This document shows positions 22,397-34,550 of a stretch of DNA of 64,000 bases, piece by piece. The notes beneath the pieces were generated by a model, which saw nothing but the letters and a program-made list of their open reading frames with translations, was not told where the DNA came from and searched no databases. The stretch is from Oegoconia quadripuncta (taxonomy: Eukaryota > Arthropoda > Insecta > Lepidoptera > Autostichidae): assembly GCA_949316235.1 (NCBI GenBank), contig OX438758.1, positions 3,071,731-3,135,730 on the forward strand, written 5' to 3'. The position numbers and the translations under genes were made by a program. Numbering within the stretch: the stretch's first letter is position 1; every line of letters starts with the position of its first letter.

Positions 22397-22919
22397 TACA
22401 CAAAGATGATTTCCTCGTGTTTGTTGTCGATATAAATAACCGTTTTGCTTGTTCGCTCGCGGACAGCTAAGCTATGGAACTGGAGTTCTGCTGCGGGATG
22501 GATGCTGGCATCGGTGTTCCCCGAAATTTATAAACGTGCGTCGTATTCGGCTACATCGTCATTTTCCACCAGGTAAATTATGGATAAAACGGCTTTCCGG
22601 TTTACTATAAGAACTCTTTATATAGGACAGTAGTCGGTAAGCTATAAAAAATATTTTAAAAATTTATGCGAATTCAAATAAAAAAAAGATTTATTTCTTA
22701 AATTATAAAAATAACATTTAAAACGTTATGGCATACAAGCATAGTTCATTCACATGGCAGACTCTCAAAAGAACGAGCAAAAAACTCAGGAGTTGCTTCT
22801 TTTTAAATAAGTATTTTTACAATTTATAATTCCACAAAAAAAGAAAATACTAGACTGGATATCACCGAGCGGTCCATGTTCATGCATTCTTTTCATCTAG
22901 AGAGAAATTATATAATAGT
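22397..22919. other. mostly unannotated; weak LINE-C-like patch at 22500-22570
   Basis: GCATCGGTGTTCCCCGAAAT and GGCTACATCGTCATTTTCCA resemble the SVFPE and TSS-end portion of LINE-C. The rest is AT-rich without signal. Confidence 0.4.
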
Positions 22920-23168
22920 ACTAGCTTTCCGCCCGCGGCTTCGCCTGCGTGGAATAGCTTTATCGCGGAAATTTTTTCATCCCGCGGGAACTACCTAAGT
23001 ACTCACTTTATCCGGATAAAAATATCACATAAAGATACCATTTTACCTTTATACCAAATTTCATCCAAATTCGTTCACCCGTTTCGCCGTGATTGAGCAA
23101 CAAACAAACAAATACACAAAGAAACAAACATCCAAACTTTCGCATTTCCAAATTTTCGCAACATTAGT
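22920..23168 (-). repeat. ACTA-repeat, long copy
   Basis: ACTAGCTTTCCGCCCGCGGC, CATCCCGCGGGAACTACC, CAAATTTCATCCAAATTCG, CCGTTTCGCCGTGATTGAGC, CATCCAAACTTTCGCATT. A CAAACAAACAAA expansion sits near 23101. Confidence 0.8.
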
Positions 23169-23695
23169 TCTACTACACAATGTGCGATTGCGATGACACA
23201 GTAAAATAAACAATCATTTCCAAGATGCCTTATACACTAACAATACTAATGAATGAGTGGCTCCGATTTACAATAATAGATAGCCTCACAATGTTTTTTC
23301 TGCGAAATCAGTGCATTTTCTAAAAGGAATATAGACAACTGGCTTGACACCATTAACATTTAGTGATATAAATAAAATAGCTATTGTGGTTGTGCATTCC
23401 GAACAAAAGACTGTTGATAACAGAAACGAAGTTGATGCTTGTTTACAAAGCAATAACAGTATTGAAGTGCAGATCTCTGATTACAAAATTAACAGAATCT
23501 CCTTTTCCAACATTCACGTGAAAATATAGGTTGATGCTATACTTTTATGCCGGTAAAGACAATAAGATCTTCAGTGAATCGGGGGTAACATTTTTTACTT
23601 TCTTCACTGGTATATCGTGGCCCATAAATCAGGAAAGATCCTAGTGAATTAAAAAAAAAATGAAATATAATAACTACAAACCATTCAACACTGCC
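23169..23695. other. no recognisable feature
   Basis: The ORF at 23344-23529 has protein-like composition but no recognised motif, and no splice context was established. Confidence 0.4.
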
Positions 23696-24070
23696 TTCCA
23701 TTGACGGATTACTAAGCGCAGGAGAGTTTCTAACCCTATGTTATTCACATAACAAACATTCGCACAAAAGTGAGGTACGAAATTCCCCTTCGATGTCTGT
23801 TTTCCAAAATCCTATAAACTTGGAATCTTCAAAAGCAGGGTAATAAGGTATGTTGTTTTAATGTTATGGAAGAGTGAGGCCTGCGGGCACACGTAGGTAT
23901 TCTTTACTTTAAAGGAGTACTTCCATCCTAAATTGTAACAACGTATAAAGTTACTGAATAAATAATTTCTCTTTTCTTTTCATATTCACTGATCAAGTTC
24001 TTCATCTTCGACGGCAACATCACTTTCCATCAGATGTGATTATGGTCAAACCCGTATCCACAAAAGTATT
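23696..24070 (+). pseudogene. LINE-C 3' relic with internal insertion
   Basis: Left part (23696-23850): ATAACAAACATTCGCAC, then CCAAAATCCTATAAACTTGG and ATCTTCAAAAGCAGGGT. Right part (23985-24065): CTTCATCTTCGACGGCAACA and GGTCAAACCCGTATCC. These are contiguous in the copy at 56036, so ~135 bp of other sequence separates them here. Confidence 0.65.
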
Positions 24071-24089
24071 TATGTTCCATTTTATGGAA

Positions 24090-24250
24090 AACGGGTTAGT
24101 GCTTAAGCCCAAACAAACCTGACATTAACTGAAGATGAGGTCGAAGGTGGAAACGCACTCATCAGGAATCTCCAATCTCCAACGTAAGGTACTACCTGTC
24201 GTATCTCAAACAGACAGAAGTCATCAATAATGTCAACATTGACAGAGAAA
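24090..24250 (-). repeat. SINE-1 3' half, diverged
   Basis: AACGGGTTAGTGCTTAAGCC, TGAAGATGAGGTCGAAGGTG, CAGACAGAAGTCATCAATAA retain the order of the SINE-1 tail half. Confidence 0.6.
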
Positions 24251-24917
24251 TTAATTTTTAAATATTTGTAATCGCAAGTCTGGGCAATCAGAATCAGTAC
24301 CCTGCACGTTCCATTTCAGAAGATCAGCTCACACAAAACATTCATCGTCGTTTACGCATTAATTAAAAGTTAACGCTCGTCACAGAAACCGTTAATTTTC
24401 ATAGCACTTTGGAAGTAATAAAAACCAGTTAGAGAATTATGTAGCGTTCTAGAAGGATCTTTTGAATTTTGTATTAGGCATAAAACGAGTGTCGCCTTTT
24501 GAATAATAAATAGATAGGACAGATTCGTGTTTAATTATTAATTTATCCGAGGATTTTACGGAATTTTGGAAAACAGGGCTACATAAATTAATTCCGATTT
24601 ACCTTCAAGCAACTTAAGATAAGCTTTGATGTTAAGACATCTTTGTGTAATTATGGATGTAGCTATGTATTCATAAGATCCTCCTGAAACTCCTGAAGAC
24701 ATAGATGATAAGATTAGTTAAATCAAACGTGTAGACTAGCTAACTTTATTATTGTTTTGAGAAAAATTCTGGAAAAGCAACAATTATCCGCTATCTGAAA
24801 GATTTTGGTCGAGTTATTTATTTTATGAAATTCTAGACCATTAATTCAAAACGATCTTTAAAATCTTCATATGAAAGTTGTTATTCCAGTAACTAATTTT
24901 GTGCCCGAAGTTGCTCA
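24251..24917. other. no recognisable feature
   Basis: Nothing can be supported. Confidence 0.45.
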
Positions 24918-25040
24918 AGCACTCGTGGCGTAGTCGCATTCGCTAGTCGCTTCGATTAGCAAGTTTAGTAATATCTGTCGCGGTCTGTCCTTGGATGGGT
25001 GACCACTAGTAGCATTTTAATACGAATAGTTGTTCAAGAA
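24918..25040 (+). mobile_element. 5S-SINE head copy
   Basis: GCACTCGTGGCGTAGTCGC, TTCGATTAGCAAGTTTAGTA and CTTGGATGGGTGACCAC reproduce the 5S rRNA internal control region (GAAGTTAAGCA ... TTGGATGGGTGACC). ATTTTAATACGAATAG follows. Confidence 0.8.
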
Positions 25041-25140
25041 AAAGTTGCCAAAAAATGTTTACATATTTTGCAGATATTTTTTTGAAAATATTATGAGGAT
25101 GATGTATCGAGTACGGAATGGGATAATTACAGGTCAGACA

Positions 25141-25388
25141 TTTTTTTTATCCACAAGGGGTTTGCACTTGACCTGAATCACACCTGATGTTAAGTGAAGA
25201 TGAGGCCGAAGGCGGTAGCGTACTGACCCGGAAACCCCATCTTATTTGGGGGACTGGCTATCTTATCTCTGACAAGCGGAACACAACAATGCTATAAACA
25301 TTGCTGTTTGGCGGCAGATTTAGATAAGATGAACCACCACTAGCTACCAAGCTAGTCAGGCGGACTTTAGTATGCCCTACCACCAACC
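25141..25388 (-). mobile_element. SINE-1, head-truncated
   Basis: Poly(T) at 25141, then the usual tail and body to GCCCTACCACCAACC at about 25388. The tRNA head with A and B boxes is missing. There is a small local rearrangement at 25332-25355 (ACCACCACTAGC). Confidence 0.8.
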
Positions 25389-25502
25389 GCAGACATGTTG
25401 CTCCCAAGACATGCAATGTAACGAAAGTTAGAAAGCATATCGTATACCATGTTTTGATATACAGCCTTTGGGCACTTTTCGCCCTGATATAGTAGACTGC
25501 AG

Positions 25503-25562
25503 TAATGCCTTCTTCTTCTTCAATTTAAGAGCTATGCTCTTGTCGGTGGAGTAATGGCTATT
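25503..25562 (+). repeat. dispersed repeat fragment
   Basis: CTTCTTCTTCAATTTAAGAG, then CTATGCTCTTGTCGGTGGAG is a repeat I recall from lepidopteran genomes; class unknown. Confidence 0.35.
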
Positions 25563-26105
25563 AGTGAAAAAATCTTAAGCGAAGGCAAAACTTTTGTTAC
25601 TATTTAGGTAAAATCACAAAATATTTTTCATATTACAACAACGTAATCTTTATATATCGCATCGCTAATAAGTAGTATACCTAGATATATGTAGATACTT
25701 GTGAAATTGAAGAAGCGTATATCTTCATAATAATGTCCCTGGTGATATAGCTATATCATAAAATGTACAATATGAAAGTGTTGTCTATGGAAACCATAAT
25801 AGTATGCTATTTCCCTAGGGGCATAGCTAGAAAACGAGTTCAGATAACGGAATACGCAAGATGTTTACTGAAGTATGAAATAATATAAAACAGATTAATG
25901 CTATACTAATTTGATTGCAGTGAATGGACTTCAACACCCAGGTGAGATTTTTTTTATAATGCAACTACATGGCAGGCTTCCTTCGTTGCGAGTAGTAAGC
26001 GATCACTTGTAAATATGAATCTATAGCGCTGCCTGTAGAGAACAATTTAGGGAACTCTAAGTGTGCCCGCCCATGACCGATGTCAATACTTTTATCATCG
26101 ATATC
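25563..26105. other. no recognisable feature
   Basis: AT-rich; nothing supported. Confidence 0.45.
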
Positions 26106-26190
26106 GTGACCGATTTTTTATAGGACGTGGGCGTTGAAATATTGCAATCAGTACATTTTTCTTTTTTTTCTCCTACAAAAAATCGGTCAC
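26106..26190. repeat. 20-bp inverted repeat hairpin
   Basis: GTGACCGATTTTTTATAGGA (26106-26125) pairs with TCCTACAAAAAATCGGTCAC (26171-26190) with one mismatch, around a 45-bp loop. It could be the ends of a tiny MITE or a structured RNA segment. Confidence 0.7.
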
Positions 26191-26748
26191 CGAGCTTTAA
26201 ATTGGTATTTTGTACGCGGTCGCTATATAGTGTGGACCCAATTGCTCTTATGCAATTATTGTCATTAACAGTAGATCTATTAAATCAGTAGATTAGAACA
26301 AAGAGCCATGTGAAACATGTTTTTATTAGGTAATTTAATTTTATTGTCTATCGGTAAAATTCTGAATAATTCATGGTAATTGTCAATGCCTAGTTTCGGA
26401 ACAAAACCCGCACTATTTTTAAATTGCCCCTCGGACGCTTTCCCGTACGCTTTTAAAAGTGGAACAAATTCGAGGAAACCCGGACGAATGGCGCCCTAAA
26501 TAAAATGGTTGTATTTTGTCCTTTACAAAGTAAAAGTAGGACATAACGAGAAAACATGTTAACTTATACAGCTTCTGCACAAATCTTTCATTTACTGCTT
26601 CAGTCATTGAAATTAAGCTAGCTGTTTGGTATTATTTTGTGGACAGCTGTGATCACATGTAGCAACTTACCACAGCGACAGTCAAACCATCCGTTGAGAA
26701 AGAAAGAAAGAAACTGTTTATCGCCACTTCGACACATATACAACAATT
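26191..26748. other. no recognisable feature
   Basis: AGAAAGAAAGAAAG at 26699-26711 is a small tetranucleotide run. Nothing else. Confidence 0.45.
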
Positions 26749-27100
26749 GTTAGGCAAATAAAATAACAGAACACTCAGATAAGTGTCGCAGCAGCGAAAG
26801 GGAACGGACTCAGCTATATGCTGAGCTTATAAGAGCTCAGCGCTGGTTTACTGTCGCACCCAGAGCAGACGAGTTACCGTCGCTACTTGCTTATGCAACT
26901 AAGACAATTCTTTGCCGTTGCTATTACAACAGTCTTTTATGTTATTTGCCTGGTTGCTATGCATTTTATTAAGACAGCAGGGATTGAAGATCAGCAGCCC
27001 TGCTGACGCTCTTATCCTTTTATCACAGTTTAGTTCAAGATTTAAGTTCTATATTATCCATATCTATTAAATTTGTGGTGAATAAATTTCATAGCATAGT
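26749..27100 (+). promoter_or_regulatory. LTR-like module: TATA box and poly(A) signal
   Basis: Starts TGTTAGGCAAATAAAATAAC. CTTATAAG at 26826-26833 is followed by GC-rich CTGTCGCACCCAGAGCAGAC, and AATAAA lies at 27081-27086. The layout resembles the 15936 module. No matching second LTR, primer-binding site or target duplication was found. Confidence 0.35.
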
Positions 27101-27349
27101 TATGGTTCTTTTAGCATAGGGTTGCCTTAAATTGGACCTAGGTATAATGAGTGTGGCATTATTACCTGCCTCCTCCACGCTCCTACTGCAATTCCTGTAA
27201 GCCAGGATCAATCAGGATGTCTATGTCACAGTGTTGGAAGAGTTCACATTATTCATTATGTTGTTATTCAGTCAATATTTAAGTCATTACTAGTTTTTTA
27301 TAATTTATCCGATCTATTCTTGAATAATTATTAGTTTTTAGATGAATGA

Positions 27350-27475
27350 CCGGCTGTCAGATGGCCACTAGTTTGTACTGGTAGTGAATGATGGTCCATA
27401 CCCTCTGCCAGTGAGAGGACGATGTGCCCCAACAGTGGAGACGTGTAAGGCTGAAGTGATAACGCGTGTTATATT
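27350..27475 (+). repeat. 5S-SINE 3' body fragment
   Basis: CAGATGGCCACTAGT, ATGGTCCATACCCTCTGCC, AGTGAGAGG and GTGCCCCAACAGTGGAGACG match, in reverse, the fragment at 34335. Confidence 0.55.
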
Positions 27476-30239
27476 AAATACTGATTCGTTTTTGAACGAT
27501 ATAGTCATATGAGAAATACATTTTTTTTTTCCAAATTTCCGAATTTTTAATGTAGCTATAACCTGTTGGTCCTCGCCTGTTATACGAACCCTCTCATTTT
27601 ATTACACTTAAATTCATATTTTAATTAGAACCATGTCATGCCATGCCTCCGCATATTAGCTTGTCAAGTAATTTAATACGTTTTAATTACTCTTTTAAAG
27701 AAACGCAACACAGAAGCCATATTTTACATAATTGCTCAACAAAGTTAAATTAGCCGCCTTTGATTTCCTCTTTTATTTTTTCTATAAAGTTTTACAAAAG
27801 CTATTATTATCGAAGTTTATGAACTTTTGAAGCTTCCCTTTCAGAAAAATTTTCAACTTTCTTGCGTGTGTACCTACTAGAATAATTATAAACTTAGGAA
27901 TCATTTGGAGATTCAGTGAAATTATAGGATGAAGTGGCATTCCACCTTAGCCATCAGGTGACAATCCGTGACCCTTGTATTTGTCAGTGACATCGACCTT
28001 ATCACCACATTTATTAGCAGCACAATTATATTATAAAAGCACTACAATTATATTAAGTAAAAAATTTATGTTTATGGGTAGTTGATATGGAGAGTTGCGT
28101 TAATATTAAGTAGTACAATGGCACCACTCTGCCTTTCGGCTCCATAAAATACCAGGGTCGTGGTTGCTCTCCAACCCGACACATGCTGAGTGGCGATTTT
28201 GGATTTGGTATAGGTATTGTAAACTTATGTATATAATACTCTTTATAACAGAAATCGAAATAAATACTTTTTTTTCTTTCTATTTATCTTTTGGAGGTTA
28301 AAGATGTCAATGAGCAGTAGAAAATACTTTCCATAAGAGCTGCTAGAGGTATTTTGTCATATTATACTAAGGTAATTTATACGTATCCATATGATTTCGT
28401 CACGCAAGATATTAGGTTCGTCAGTAATTTTTCTGGTATCCTGGCAAGATTTTTAAATTGGATCCTGTCGGATTTAATATCCTTACATAATATTTGTTTT
28501 TGTTTCAAAATTTGTAGCCAAAAAATGTATGTTGACATTTTAGTGGTTTAAGCCAAATACCATCTAACCTAAATGTCTTCTGTCTTGAAAATTTCTAGCG
28601 ACCAGTTGCATTCCTCGATGTTGTATTGGCACCGCTCACGAACGTGACTCTGCGGTTGCAACTAAAGTTGCTTAAATACGTCAAGAACAGGCGTGCGATC
28701 TATTTAGTCGCTTCAGCAATTTTGTATCGAGAGAAATAAACGAGTGACACCATCGACCACATCCTATAGGCTCTTAATCATAGGCGAGAGGCATTTGTCA
28801 AGATATCAGCATAATACTCGCAGATGCTCAATTCGATGTCTCCGAATTTGATGTTTGCCATCTACTCGCTAAGAAGAAGAATGCGACCCAGAGCCTATAT
28901 AATGGCCTATACAGACCTTGGTAGGGCCAATCAGAATACGGTAATCCGCCTCCATCTGTAATTGGCAGAATTAAATCGACAGAGTGAATCAAATATGGTC
29001 GATGGGTGAAACGATCAGATGTTTGTGCGATACGATCCGACGGACAATGCGTGTGTGAGTTGACTGATTCAGCCTGCACACTCCAGAAATGAAGGTAAAA
29101 GGTGTCATACGGCTTCTGGTAACTTGAACACTAGCTAATTAAACACAATAAAAGATGAACATGTAGAATGTAGTTCGCATCTCTATCCCTGGCAAAATGG
29201 GTGTCTCCGATGATATGCAAATAAGTCTTAAGACAATATACCTTAGAGCTTCTTTATGCGATTTGTTTTATTAATAGGCTATGTGATTGCATTGTGTTGT
29301 TATACAACACCAGTATACTATATGTAAACGTTACAAACTCGACGTCTCATGTAGCCCAAGTACCTAGTCGTAGATATCAACCACTGTTGAGAATCCATTT
29401 GGAATTCTCATTTTTCATGCCTTCGTGTTTGATTCGAGGATTATCAGTAGTATGATGGTAGAAAGGTAGCACTATATGGTTTAATTCCAGTGTGACAATT
29501 CGGTCTTATTGCTCGACTGTCGCATCGTAGCCTTAGGCGAAGAATCCGGTTTATACCCTGGTTGTTTTCAATTTGGTATAAAGTAGATGTAGTGTGAGGG
29601 TATAAGTATTCAACCCTACATGCAAACACTATTCTTTGTTAATCAAGTGAAGTGGCGTGAAGACAAAAACCTAACCATTCATAGCAAGGTACTACTCTTC
29701 AGAATGAGACTTAGTTTTGGTTTCCTAGTTAAACCACCAACTTCAATATCTCCGGTTCTCCATCCCTGGTGTACATCATTAGATCTTCATCAAATTTATG
29801 CCGTTTCTTCTCCTAATTCTAGAAAGAGAACAACTACACGCGCATACAGGCGGATCTGCGGTCGAAAGCTGTTTGGAATATTTAAATGGAAGTATCAATT
29901 TGTGGACAACTTGTCCATTTAGTGTTCTTGGACGTACTGTGCGCCTCTTTCCCCGCAGTCAGCCTCGCCTACTGTCGCCATCTGACAATAATGTATTACT
30001 ACTTTACTGTTACTTTACTTCAGCATTATTTCTGTGTTTTCTGGGATAGTGTGTGCACATGTCGTCTCAACCTATAGCAATATCCTTGAGATCTATCATC
30101 AGCTCGAGGAGATCCATGCGGTCATCCGGATTCACCAGGTGAACAGTTCTTTGATCATTAGCATTGCGTATTTATGTCTATACCTATTTCCAAAACAAAA
30201 GATTTGCACTATCCGACTACTTATTAGAAAGCTTCTTTA
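27476..30239. other. long stretch without supported features
   Basis: Several ORFs of 60-100 codons (28354, 28828, 29620, 29798) overlap each other and lack motifs. CCTTTCGGCTCCATAAAATA near 28133 may be an old LINE 3' end. No RNA gene is recognised. Confidence 0.4.
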
Positions 30240-30360
30240 ACTGAGGTTATCTGGAAGAAATGGCTATCAACGATAAGACTTTATACACTTCATCATTTAT
30301 GTTAAATGTTCTTTGTATTTTATTTTTGTGTGCAATAAAGAATTTAATAATAATAATAAA
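30240..30360 (+). repeat. LINE-T 3' end, diverged
   Basis: GGTTATCTGGAAGAAATGGC, AACGATAAGAC, AATAAA at 30334, then a TAATAATAATAA tail. Confidence 0.55.
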
Positions 30361-30989
30361 AGACGATATTAAATTATTAACAATTTCCAGAGTTACGCAC
30401 TATAATAATAAATAACATACCAGAATTTCCGTAATGATCTGACTCCTGGCCCCCTTATCTTAAGTTCACACAACTATAGCATAGTTAGCGAAGTTACGAT
30501 CAACTTATTGGAAGCATAATAACAATAATTTGCTTTTATCTTATCTATGAGCCGTCAGTGGCCCAGTAAATTATTTTTTTATCAATAAATTCGTCTTCCG
30601 TGGCCCTCGAGGCGAATTCCGAGTTTCTATTACTGAAACGATGATATGTACCGGCGACCGCCGGCTGCTGACCGCAGATTGCAAACAAGCAGACCTTTCA
30701 TGGTTTCAGGACTTTTATGTTCTACAAATAAATAAATTATTCGTGTGGGTGACGATTTTTCTTCAAATAATGTTTATATTTCTTTGTTGTTTATATAGAA
30801 GACGTTCCTGTTTTTCTTTCGACAATGTTCTTGTGCATTTTCATAAATGGCCAATAGTGTATTTAAAGATGAAGAGTTTCACCACAATCTGATCATTGTT
30901 TAACCTCAGTAGGAATGGATAGTATTGCCTACTGCCAAATTCGACCAATAGGAAGGCTTATATTTTCAAATGTAGCCAATGGCGAAGGA
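30361..30989. other. no recognisable feature
   Basis: The ORF 30641-30892 lacks motifs. Confidence 0.4.
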
Positions 30990-31232
30990 GTTGGCGATAT
31001 AGTGCCATTGAAATAAGACAATAACTACGCGGGTCTATTACAAAAACCTCTCTCGTTATAAGTAGCTCTGTCACTGTTACTCGTATCAGGACCGAGCAGC
31101 TTTACCAAGAGATTTCGATAATGAGAACAATTTGTGTAACCTCATAACAACCCTACGGGTTAAAAGTGAAGTGAAACACATTGTACAGCTGTTTGTGTCC
31201 CTAATAAAATAAAATAATCCTGTATTGACAGA
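30990..31232 (+). promoter_or_regulatory. LTR-like module, weak
   Basis: CGTTATAAGTAGCTC near 31054, CTGTTACTCGTATCAGGACC downstream, and AATAAAATAAAATAA at 31203. The spacing suits an LTR, but the ends are not defined. Confidence 0.25.
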
Positions 31233-31333
31233 CGCTCCTCACCTGTTATTAGAAGTATGGGCTGCATGGTCGCTGATATTACTAACCTGTTTAATATCGC
31301 ACAACCTGCCTTTTTCAAATGTACTGTCCTTAT

Positions 31334-31375
31334 ATCCAAAGGTTGCCTGGATGAGATCGCTTTTAGTGATAAGTA
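31334..31375 (+). repeat. LINE-T fragment
   Basis: CCAAAGGTTGCCTGGATGAG, ATCGCTTTTAGTGATAAG is the most conserved LINE-T block. The tail is absent. Confidence 0.65.
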
Positions 31376-32835
31376 CGTGCTCTTACTGTATCTCTAACTG
31401 TATTTTCTTTTCTGTTGTGTGTGTGTTGTATTGTAGCCTGGAATATCCTAGATTGCTAGCCTCACTTAATTTCACTGCTATACTCTTTGTACTAAAAATA
31501 AAACCTATCATCAAGTAAACAATATATGTAGTTAAATGAAGTCATTGATTTTTGATACGACATTATGCACGCGCTTAACCAATTTTCCATATAGATATCC
31601 GACAGCCTTTATCGGTGTTTTCGATAAAACTACGTCTGAATCGGCTTTTCGATAAAGGGTGTTTGTGTAAAATGATAGTGAATGAACAGGAAGGTTCTCA
31701 ACGGAAGTATTGTGAAATTGAATCGATAGAATTGCTATTGGGACAGTTTAGTGATAGCGAATTTATTGTGGAAGTGGATTAAGTGGACGAGACAATTTCT
31801 ACATTGCCGATAAGCTACAAAATGTACAATGAAATTAAATCCGATAACAAAAGATACTATAAAACTGGGACGATGGACATCCACATCATTTGCAATTTAG
31901 TTATACGTGATTACTCTTTTGCATTCACTTATACCTTGCAAACGATTTTAAGCCTTTCGTCCAAGGGACAGAATTAACCATTGATGAGAAATAGCTTCCT
32001 GAAGGACTGGAGATTCACCTTATACTTGAAATAGTCAAAGTATATGAACACTGATCCACCGACAGGTTCCATACCTTAGTCTCATAATAAAACTAGAATC
32101 GAAATACGTTATGCGAATGTTCGATATATGAATGGGGGGAAATCCTGATGAAATGAAATGAAGTAGGGGTTGGGGAAAACTATGGTGGAAAGGCACATTT
32201 AATCCTATAGGCATGCCACCTTGTGACCGTGTTCAAGACTCAGCAGTTTATCACCAATGAGCTTTATGGTGTTTTGTTCCACTATACTAGCAATCGTCAG
32301 TGCTCCCATAGGAAACTGAAGCAAACCGCATCTTGAATGGCTTGCAATTACGTTCAACTTATTTAAATTGTTGATAACATTATTTCACTATGGAATATCA
32401 TCATGTACTTCTACATCTTGCAAGTCACTGACCTCACCCTTTTTCTTGAAGCGAATGTAATCCAATACTTTACTCAAAGGGGTAAATTTTAATACCAACA
32501 TTTGCTTTGTCCCTTATCATTCCTATGGCAAAGAGCTTTTGTAAACCGAATATTCGGGTCACTGATTTAAAATAAAAGTTTATTGATGTCATCGTTCCGT
32601 TTTGGTGGAATTGCTTCGCTCTGCAGATTCGCGTCGAAGTTGGCTGAGCAAAAAACCGTGTCTATTGTTTCAGATAACAAAATCGCTAAGTGTTCGACAT
32701 TTGTAATGTAAGGTTGTTTCCATTGGTTTGCATTTGCATACAAAGACGATTGGATGACGCCGCAGGGATTTCATTGCGAATATTATGATGAGCAGTAGCG
32801 AAGCTGGTCAGATGATTTACGAATATGACAACTTG
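31376..32835. other. no recognisable feature
   Basis: TTTATCGGTGTTTTCGATAAA at 31610-31630 is a small palindrome. No gene can be supported. Confidence 0.4.
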
Positions 32836-33027
32836 TTACGATTCCTTCTGCATCATGATAGCGTTAGTTGCACCACCAACTGGGTGTGAGAGATAATTTT
32901 TAAAAATATTAGTGGGAGCCGTTACTGTCACACTTCTAGGAACCATTATAGTTTCCTCAAGTCCGTCTGCATGTCTCAGATTAATGAATTTTGGGTGAGT
33001 TTTTTCAAAATTATTGGGATTATCCAC
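32836..33027 (-). pseudogene. possible transposase relic, weak
   Basis: The minus-strand ORF of 63 codons contains PRSVTVTAPTNIFKNYLSH, then PVGGATNAIMMQ. After the stop the frame continues VVIFVNHLTSFATAHHN. The spacing loosely recalls pogo/jerky-type DDE proteins (PR-x-F-K-D-x-L ... F-x-x-x-L-x-H-F). This is an impression rather than an alignment, and it may be a chance ORF. Confidence 0.25.
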
Positions 33028-33867
33028 GAATTAGTTTACGATATACTAAACTTGAAAGTGCTCATTTTTGCAAAAGACGTATTCCCAGCTCCTACTAGCG
33101 AGGTAACCAATATTTTTGAAAATTTATAAACTATTCACAAATATGTAAGGTGTAAATCAAATAGTCTCAAAAATTTTAGAGATCATTAATCTAAACAAGT
33201 TTTACTACGGGAACTATATCGTTTAAACAATTAGCTGTTTCATGCATTTCGATCATTCAACATTTCTTGTGGAACAGCTGATTTTTTCTTTCCCAATTTC
33301 GGAGATGCGCCGATAGTAAAAGTTGAACCCGTAATATATTTTACTCTCTTTTAGAACTAGATAAGTTATCACAGCCGAAAAGTTTGTACTACATTATGAG
33401 TAACTGTCGACCACGTTAAAACATGTGGGTATGTAGAAAGTTCATTGAACTTACAACTGGCGTATCAAATCAACTGCAAAAATATCTTTGTATTGGATAT
33501 GAAATCCTACAGCGCGTGGTCCGATACGCAATTTTATAAAATATTCACGTAAGATACGCCTTCAACGCCTATTAGCATCTCATCCCATATTCATTTTATA
33601 TCTGGTGTTATTGAGGTCAAGCCTGACCAATTTGTAGGGGCATGAATAATAAAAAACTAAAAAGCATTCCATCATCATGTAATGAATTAATTGGACATCA
33701 CATCACGTCATACGAGCCCAAAGTCGATTGCTATATTAGTAGGCAATTCATTGAATTATTTCACCCACCATGTGTCCGGAATTGAGACACATTACAATTA
33801 TTGTCACTTTTGTGATAGTGTCCAATGCAATGGTACCATCAGTGGAGTCTACCCTAGCAGCTAGTAC
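33028..33867. other. no recognisable feature
   Basis: Nothing can be supported. Confidence 0.45.
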
Positions 33868-33935
33868 GCTTTCACCTTTAGCCTCATCTTCACTTAACAC
33901 CAGGTGTGAATGAGGTCAAGTGCAAATAAATTACA
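33868..33935 (+). repeat. SINE-1 3' tail fragment
   Basis: CCTCATCTTCACTTAACACC, then AGGTGTGAATGAGGTCAAGT are the SINE-1 tail end in sense orientation, followed by an A-rich stretch. Confidence 0.7.
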
Positions 33936-34334
33936 TAAATAAAAAGAAAAAACATTGTCCTACAAGTATCACAAGATGAACAATTTATCAGACTGTACTA
34001 TCATGATATCAAAATTCAATACTACTTTTCAGGTTTTTGAGGTAGTTGTAAGCTTTGCTCAAAATGCATTGTTAAGATAGCCGATTCATATTGATGTGAA
34101 CAGAAATATTCTAAACAGTTACGAAGATTGCTATAAGGATAAGTTATTATTTTGCAGTTGTATTTTTTCACATTTAATAGCTAATTTTATCATTCTGCCT
34201 ATCCTGTGACAAAACGCCGTGCACGCCATCGCCACTGGATACCATATTGTTGTTTTGGAATTAGGACGTTTCCAAAACTCGAGATCAATTACGTAAAATT
34301 AAAGTACCTGAGAACTATGTTGCTAAATTTGTTT
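33936..34334. other. no recognisable feature
   Basis: Nothing can be supported. Confidence 0.45.
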
Positions 34335-34550
34335 CACCATCATTAATAGCTTCACACTTCTCCACTGTTGGGGCATTGGTCTCCACTGGGAGCGGGTTGG
34401 TGATGGATTGATGTCAGACTAGTCGCCACCAGACAGTCTACAGAGACGACTACCTTGCCAGAATGACTGCCTTCAAGTGATAACAACCGGGATCGATTTT
34501 TTTAACGTACCCTCCGATGCATGGAAGTACTCATAATAAGAATCATTTAT
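34335..34550 (-). repeat. 5S-SINE 3' body
   Basis: The minus strand reads TTATGAGTACTTCCATGCAT, CGGAGGGTACGTTAAAAA, CCCGGTTGTTATC, CATCACCAACCCGCTCCC, ATGCCCCAACAGTGGAG. The 5S head is missing. The 5S-like fragment near 34905 (CAGTCGCATTCGCCAT) is too short to call. Confidence 0.65.

Noticed and set aside
29444..30240. Cluster of overlapping 60-100-codon ORFs
   Set aside because: They overlap in several frames, lack motifs and have no convincing splice context.
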